A stretch of 64,000 nucleotides of DNA from JANRIC01 sp033765345 (GTDB lineage: Bacteria > Bacteroidota > Bacteroidia > Cytophagales > Microscillaceae), in assembly GCA_033765345.1 (NCBI GenBank), contig JANRIC010000120.1:6562-70561 (forward strand). Direction: 5' to 3'. The translations under genes and the position numbers were made by a program. The notes beneath the pieces were generated by a model. That model saw only the letters and a list, made by a program, of their open reading frames with translations. It ran no database searches and was not told the origin of the DNA. Of this stretch, positions 60,777 through 64,000 are shown piece after piece (position 1 is the first letter of the stretch; each line of letters opens with the position of its first letter).

Positions 60777-61801
60777 TATGCTTTGTATTGGAGGGTGGTA
60801 ATAAAAGTTTTGAGTTGTTGGATGAGGTCTAGCGTAATTTTAAAGCTCATTTCACTCCGCAAACGGTTAAATAGGTGCTGATCATACATCAGATGCGCTG
60901 TATGGTCGTCTATTTCAGCAAATACTTTGTTGTATTCTCCCTGATCTACTTCTGTCTGAAGCTTTTCTTTGAATGCCTTGATGTCAAAATCAGGTTTTTC
61001 GGCAGCTTTTCGCAGTTCGGAAGGCTCAAAGCAGGCATACAGGGTATTGACAAACTCCTCTAGGTCATCATCAATAAATTTGACCTGAAAACCTTCTTCA
61101 AATACCTGCTTCCAATCGCTGTAAAAGTCCTTTTGAATCAGCGAGGTATTGCTGCTTTTGATTTCGTCAATTTTGAGCAAGTGCAGGATGAGCTGAAAGT
61201 ACCATTTGTCAAAATCACAACCCAGGAAGACGATGGTGTCTGTTTTTTCTTTGGTAAAATGCGACATGATCACTTCGGGCGGTGCAGAGTGGGGGTTATA
61301 AATAGACCTGACGTAGTTAAAAAGGTCGGTGTGTTCGATATACAGATCATCCTTGCCGCCCTCTACACAGCCAAAAAGGTGATAAATCAGGGGTTTGCTT
61401 GGAGTCGGCTCGGTGAGTACTTCCTTTTTATGGAGCTTGTAGTACGCGTGTTCAAAGGGAAAGCTTTTGCTCTCGAAGACCTTTTTGAGCGATATGTCAG
61501 GAGTGATGTGGACGATCAGGTGAAAGGGAATCTCGGCCAGCTTCTCGAGGAGCGGATTGCTGAAATCTTGCTCATAAAAAGCCTTGAGCTTGGCGACCAA
61601 TTGCCGTTTTTTGGCGTTTTTGAGGATAAATAGCCCGTCTTTTTGGTGTAGGGCAAGGGCATTTTCGCCCAGTTCCTGAGCGATCTGCTCAAAGACCAGA
61701 AATTCATTTTGGGGTTTTTGGTAATTGTAGGTCATGCCCTGCCCCAGGAAAAGGATGGTTTGCCCATCCAAAATAGAATCTTTTAATGCCTCCCAGTCCA
61801 T
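60776..61801 (-). CDS. SIR2-like domain protein with C-terminal adaptor domain
   Basis: A 341-residue cytoplasmic protein. Residues ~10-250 resemble SIR2-like (SIR2_2) domains of bacterial defence proteins: TILFLGQGMTYN at the NAD loop, VHITPD, YHLFGC and TIVFLGCDFDKW. The usual TxNxD and LHG motifs are altered, so NADase activity is uncertain. The last ~60 residues (from FKEKLQTEV near 277) match the end of the neighbouring CHAT protein and look like a homotypic effector-associated adaptor. It lies 12 bp after the CHAT gene and overlaps the STAND gene by one base. Confidence 0.8.
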   Translation of the reverse strand: MDWEALKDSILDGQTILFLGQGMTYNYQKPQNEFLVFEQIAQELGENALALHQKDGLFILKNAKKRQLVAKLKAFYEQDFSNPLLEKLAEIPFHLIVHITPDISLKKVFESKSFPFEHAYYKLHKKEVLTEPTPSKPLIYHLFGCVEGGKDDLYIEHTDLFNYVRSIYNPHSAPPEVIMSHFTKEKTDTIVFLGCDFDKWYFQLILHLLKIDEIKSSNTSLIQKDFYSDWKQVFEEGFQVKFIDDDLEEFVNTLYACFEPSELRKAAEKPDFDIKAFKEKLQTEVDQGEYNKVFAEIDDHTAHLMYDQHLFNRLRSEMSFKITLDLIQQLKTFITTLQYKA

Positions 61802-61813
61802 GATGTGTGCGAT

Positions 61814-62707
61814 TTATGAAGGTTCTTTTAGTGTACCAATAAATACTTTGAGCTGATCTATGAGATCCATTTCTACTTTGAATGCAATCTGCTTTTGCAA
61901 ACGATTCAAAAGAAATTTGTCATAAGTATAATGGCTTTTGTTGATTTTTTCAAATACTTCCTTGTATTCTGCATTCTCTACCAAATCAATCAATTCTTTT
62001 TTGAAATTTTCCAAATTTGTCATTTTTATATCTTTTAAGCTCCAAAGTAGGTTTGGACGATCAGACTCTTTGCAATACAAAGCCCAGGGCAGGGTATCGT
62101 CGGCTTTTTGTTGTGCTTCGGGGAGTAGCTCCGAATAACGAATCTCTCCGAGCCTAAGGAAGCGAGAATCTGTGGCGTTTTTGGTCTTCATCAGGGTGGA
62201 GGCGCGATGGTAGGCTTCCTGAATGCTGGCTCCCTCTGCAAAACTTTGGTAAAACTGAATGGCAAAATCTGTAGCCTCTGTATCTTTGACTTTGACCGAG
62301 GTGGCGATCACTGCCTTGACCCCTGCTGCCAGGATTTGTGCCACATGCCCGTAGGTGGCACAACCGTTCAGAAAGACCAGCTCGATGCCGCCGAGTTTAT
62401 TTTCTTCGGCGAGTAATTCGGCGAGGGCTTTGCCGTTGGCGGTTTTGCCATCGAGGATGATATTTTGGGGATCGGCGTGCCCTCCAAAGTGAAAAATCTT
62501 CACCTGTCCACGATATTGGTCAAAATACTTGAAGATATCGTCTGTGTTTGTTGCTGATTCGTGCTCCAGGATGATCTGCCCTTGCTGCACGGCAGGGGAG
62601 AGCTTTTCTTTGATTTCTTTGCGTTCTTTGTCTAAGTTGGGCAAATGATCTTTTTGTTGATTAGAGAAAGTAAGGAGAATAAGCGGTTTTTTCATCATTT
62701 TTTGCAA
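61814..62707 (-). CDS. CHAT-domain protease-like protein with C-terminal adaptor domain
   Basis: A 297-residue cytoplasmic protein. A CHAT (caspase-like) domain spans about residues 8-215, with the catalytic His in IFHFGGHADP (His77) and Cys in VFLNGCATYGH (Cys116), plus SVKVKDTEATDFAIQFYQSF and IQEAYHRASTLM typical of CHAT. Residues ~232-294 match the SIR2-like protein's tail (EYKEVFEKI, LLNRL, DLIDQLKVFIGTL). It is the first gene of the operon CHAT-SIR2-STAND-TPR. CHAT proteases act in conflict and cell-death systems, for example in gasdermin activation and in Craspase. Confidence 0.87.
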   Translation of the reverse strand: MQKMMKKPLILLTFSNQQKDHLPNLDKERKEIKEKLSPAVQQGQIILEHESATNTDDIFKYFDQYRGQVKIFHFGGHADPQNIILDGKTANGKALAELLAEENKLGGIELVFLNGCATYGHVAQILAAGVKAVIATSVKVKDTEATDFAIQFYQSFAEGASIQEAYHRASTLMKTKNATDSRFLRLGEIRYSELLPEAQQKADDTLPWALYCKESDRPNLLWSLKDIKMTNLENFKKELIDLVENAEYKEVFEKINKSHYTYDKFLLNRLQKQIAFKVEMDLIDQLKVFIGTLKEPS

Positions 62708-63068
62708 ATAATAAGTTAGAAGTTTATTGAAAAATCATATCCAGATGGCAAAAATGCGTTTGGCGTTTTATCCAAGTCATCACTTCCTACATATTTATAC
62801 GCCTTGTTGAGTTCTCCCCCTATATCCAATAGCTAAATTTTGCAATGATTTTGCTTATTTGGAAGGATTGCTTTTGCCCGTCTGGTATTTTATCTGAATA
62901 TTTTTCTTGGGACATGCTGCTGTTTGTTTTAGTTGGGATATACCATCAAATCTAAATTTGACCTCAACCTAATCCTTAGCCTAGAGGTAAAAATTGGGAA
63001 TGAGGTCAAAAATTAAGTCAAATTTGTTGATTTTTCATCTGCAAAATGGCTTTTTTCTGTAATTTTTT
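62708..63068. other. Intergenic region upstream of the CHAT operon
   Basis: No gene seen in 361 bp. It should hold the operon promoter. An imperfect inverted repeat (AAATTTGACCTCA at 62954-62966 and TGAGGTCAAAAAT at 63001-63013) lies 240-300 bp before the CHAT start and could be an operator or the terminator-side structure of the next gene. Confidence 0.5.
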
Positions 63069-63874
63069 TTACTGATCAAAAGCTGTATAGTATTCGGGTG
63101 CTTCCAGAGCTCTTTTATCAGTGGGCAAGTCTCGGCTGTGTACCAGTGTGTAGGTATAGAGATTGCCGTGAAACTTACTACTGATGCGCGCCAGCTCAAC
63201 GATTTGCCGGAATATGGGTTCTGGAGCTCCCTGACAGCCCTGCGACCAGGATACGTTTTGATAGTTGACATATCGCTGGTGCTGCCCGTTACCACTCATA
63301 CGATGGATATTGATGCCAAACAAGCCTACTTGTTGAGGCACTTCATAATCCAGTATGGTATCACGGTCATGATCCCTGAAGATTTTTACGGGACGAACCT
63401 GATGGAAAAAAGGGTATCTAAGCCATCCGTGATAGGTATCGTTAAACTGCCAGGTATCCATGTATTGTGCCCTTCTTTGAGTACGGATACTCCCGTCACA
63501 CCCAATACAGAAAGCGGATTAAACACCCCGCCGTGTCCCAATGTACCGGGCATGGTAGTCCATTCAAACTCTTGTTTTTCCCATTCCATATTCTCGTTCT
63601 TCCAGAATATCACCATGCGATCAGAAAACATATTGTCAAACATATCATCCTTGCGGATGCCTAAAAGGTTGATCTTGTATTGTTGATCATTGACCTGATA
63701 GCCCTTTTGGTGATACACATCCAGTAAATCCTGGATTTCAAAAGTGGGCATCGGAGCGGAAAGGTTCAGCTTTTGCACTTCCTCTTTGAGTTTTTCATAC
63801 GTTTTTTTACCCATCACACCATCTACTTTAAGTTGGTATTTGTGTTGAAAAGCCATGATACCGACTTTTCGCAC
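63069..63874 (-). pseudogene. Peptidoglycan-binding/L,D-transpeptidase-like protein, frameshifted
   Basis: Two overlapping minus-strand frames together make one protein of ~268 residues. The first part (63874 to about 63465) has a peptidoglycan-binding repeat (MAFQHKYQLKVDGVMGKKTY). The second part (about 63470 to 63069) reads MDTWQFNDTYHGWLRYPFFH, then LFGINIHRMSGNGQ and SWSQGCQGAPE, a His...S-x-GC pattern as in YkuD-like enzymes. Joining needs one extra base in the GGG at 63468-63470. The N-terminus begins within the repeat, so the gene may also be truncated at the front. It may be a real pseudogene or a sequencing error. Confidence 0.65.
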
Positions 63875-64000
63875 CCTAGCGAAATATTTAGATGAAATAT
63901 AACTATTCTTATAAAACTTACATGCTATATTTCATCAAAACCCATATTTTGTGATATTTTATAGAGTTTTAGAAGAAAACTTACAAAAAAACTCAAAAAA

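Noticed and set aside
1..64000. Prophage carrying the DGR
   Set aside because: No phage structural, lysis or integrase genes were seen near the RT or the targets.

Overview
The window reads as chromosomal DNA of a Bacteroidota bacterium, probably of the Cytophagales/Saprospiria kind. The pointers are: Por-type (T9SS) C-terminal sorting domains on secreted proteins; TTTG / TAnnTTTG promoters; the gene order coaE-ybbR-yajC-DUF1573-nusB; NUDIX/winged-helix sugar regulators; an IS982 element; and XisH/XisI. No rRNA or tRNA gene was seen. Genus and species cannot be fixed from the sequence alone.

Layout. 0-8 kb is a housekeeping block, almost all on the minus strand (leucine dehydrogenase, nusB, YtxH, NAD-type isocitrate dehydrogenase, DUF1573 lipoprotein, yajC, YbbR, coaE) with mog converging on it. 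8-18 kb carries an ABC exporter, an FMN reductase, a 5'-nucleotidase, an amino-acid permease, YebC, SufU/SufS, and a MoaD-like protein paired with a BNR-repeat protein. 18-24.5 kb is an accessory island: a large LRR-Roc-COR (ROCO) GTPase lies between two paralogous FGE-sulfatase-fold proteins, surrounded by REP-like repeats. 24.5-34 kb has a phosphodiesterase, KTSC, two T9SS-secreted proteins, a PASTA protein and a tandem-fused D-Ala-D-Ala ligase. 34-40 kb is a scar zone: a decayed IS982 inside a T9SS gene, a ParE-type toxin-antitoxin pair, a phosphohexomutase and XisHI. 40-55.5 kb is metabolic: aconitase, a regulator with a ThuA/sugar-dehydrogenase/cytochrome fusion, an alcohol dehydrogenase, gamma-glutamyltransferase, and a divergent araBDA/AraR locus with two matching palindromes.

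The main discovery is a diversity-generating retroelement (DGR) at 55.6-58.3 kb. A reverse transcriptase (YVDD, IGNLTSQ) and an Avd-like accessory protein diverge from one another. A 115-bp template repeat (TR) starts inside the last codons of the RT gene and holds 17 AAY codons. One adjacent target (VP3, exported) and two remote targets 34-38 kb away (VP1 and VP2, no signal peptide) end in variable repeats that match the TR almost everywhere except at template adenines: 18, 18 and 16 adenine-position changes in VR1, VR2 and VR3. VR1 also lacks one base, which puts its C-terminus out of frame.

Directly beyond the TR lies a tightly packed four-gene operon: CHAT protease-like, SIR2-like, STAND NTPase, and an exported TPR/coiled-coil protein. 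The CHAT and SIR2 proteins share the same ~60-residue C-terminal domain, which looks like a homotypic adaptor. My reading, which is inference, is that the DGR diversifies recognition proteins and that the ROCO GTPase and the CHAT/SIR2/STAND operon are candidate signalling and effector arms. One template would thus feed both an exported and two intracellular sensors.
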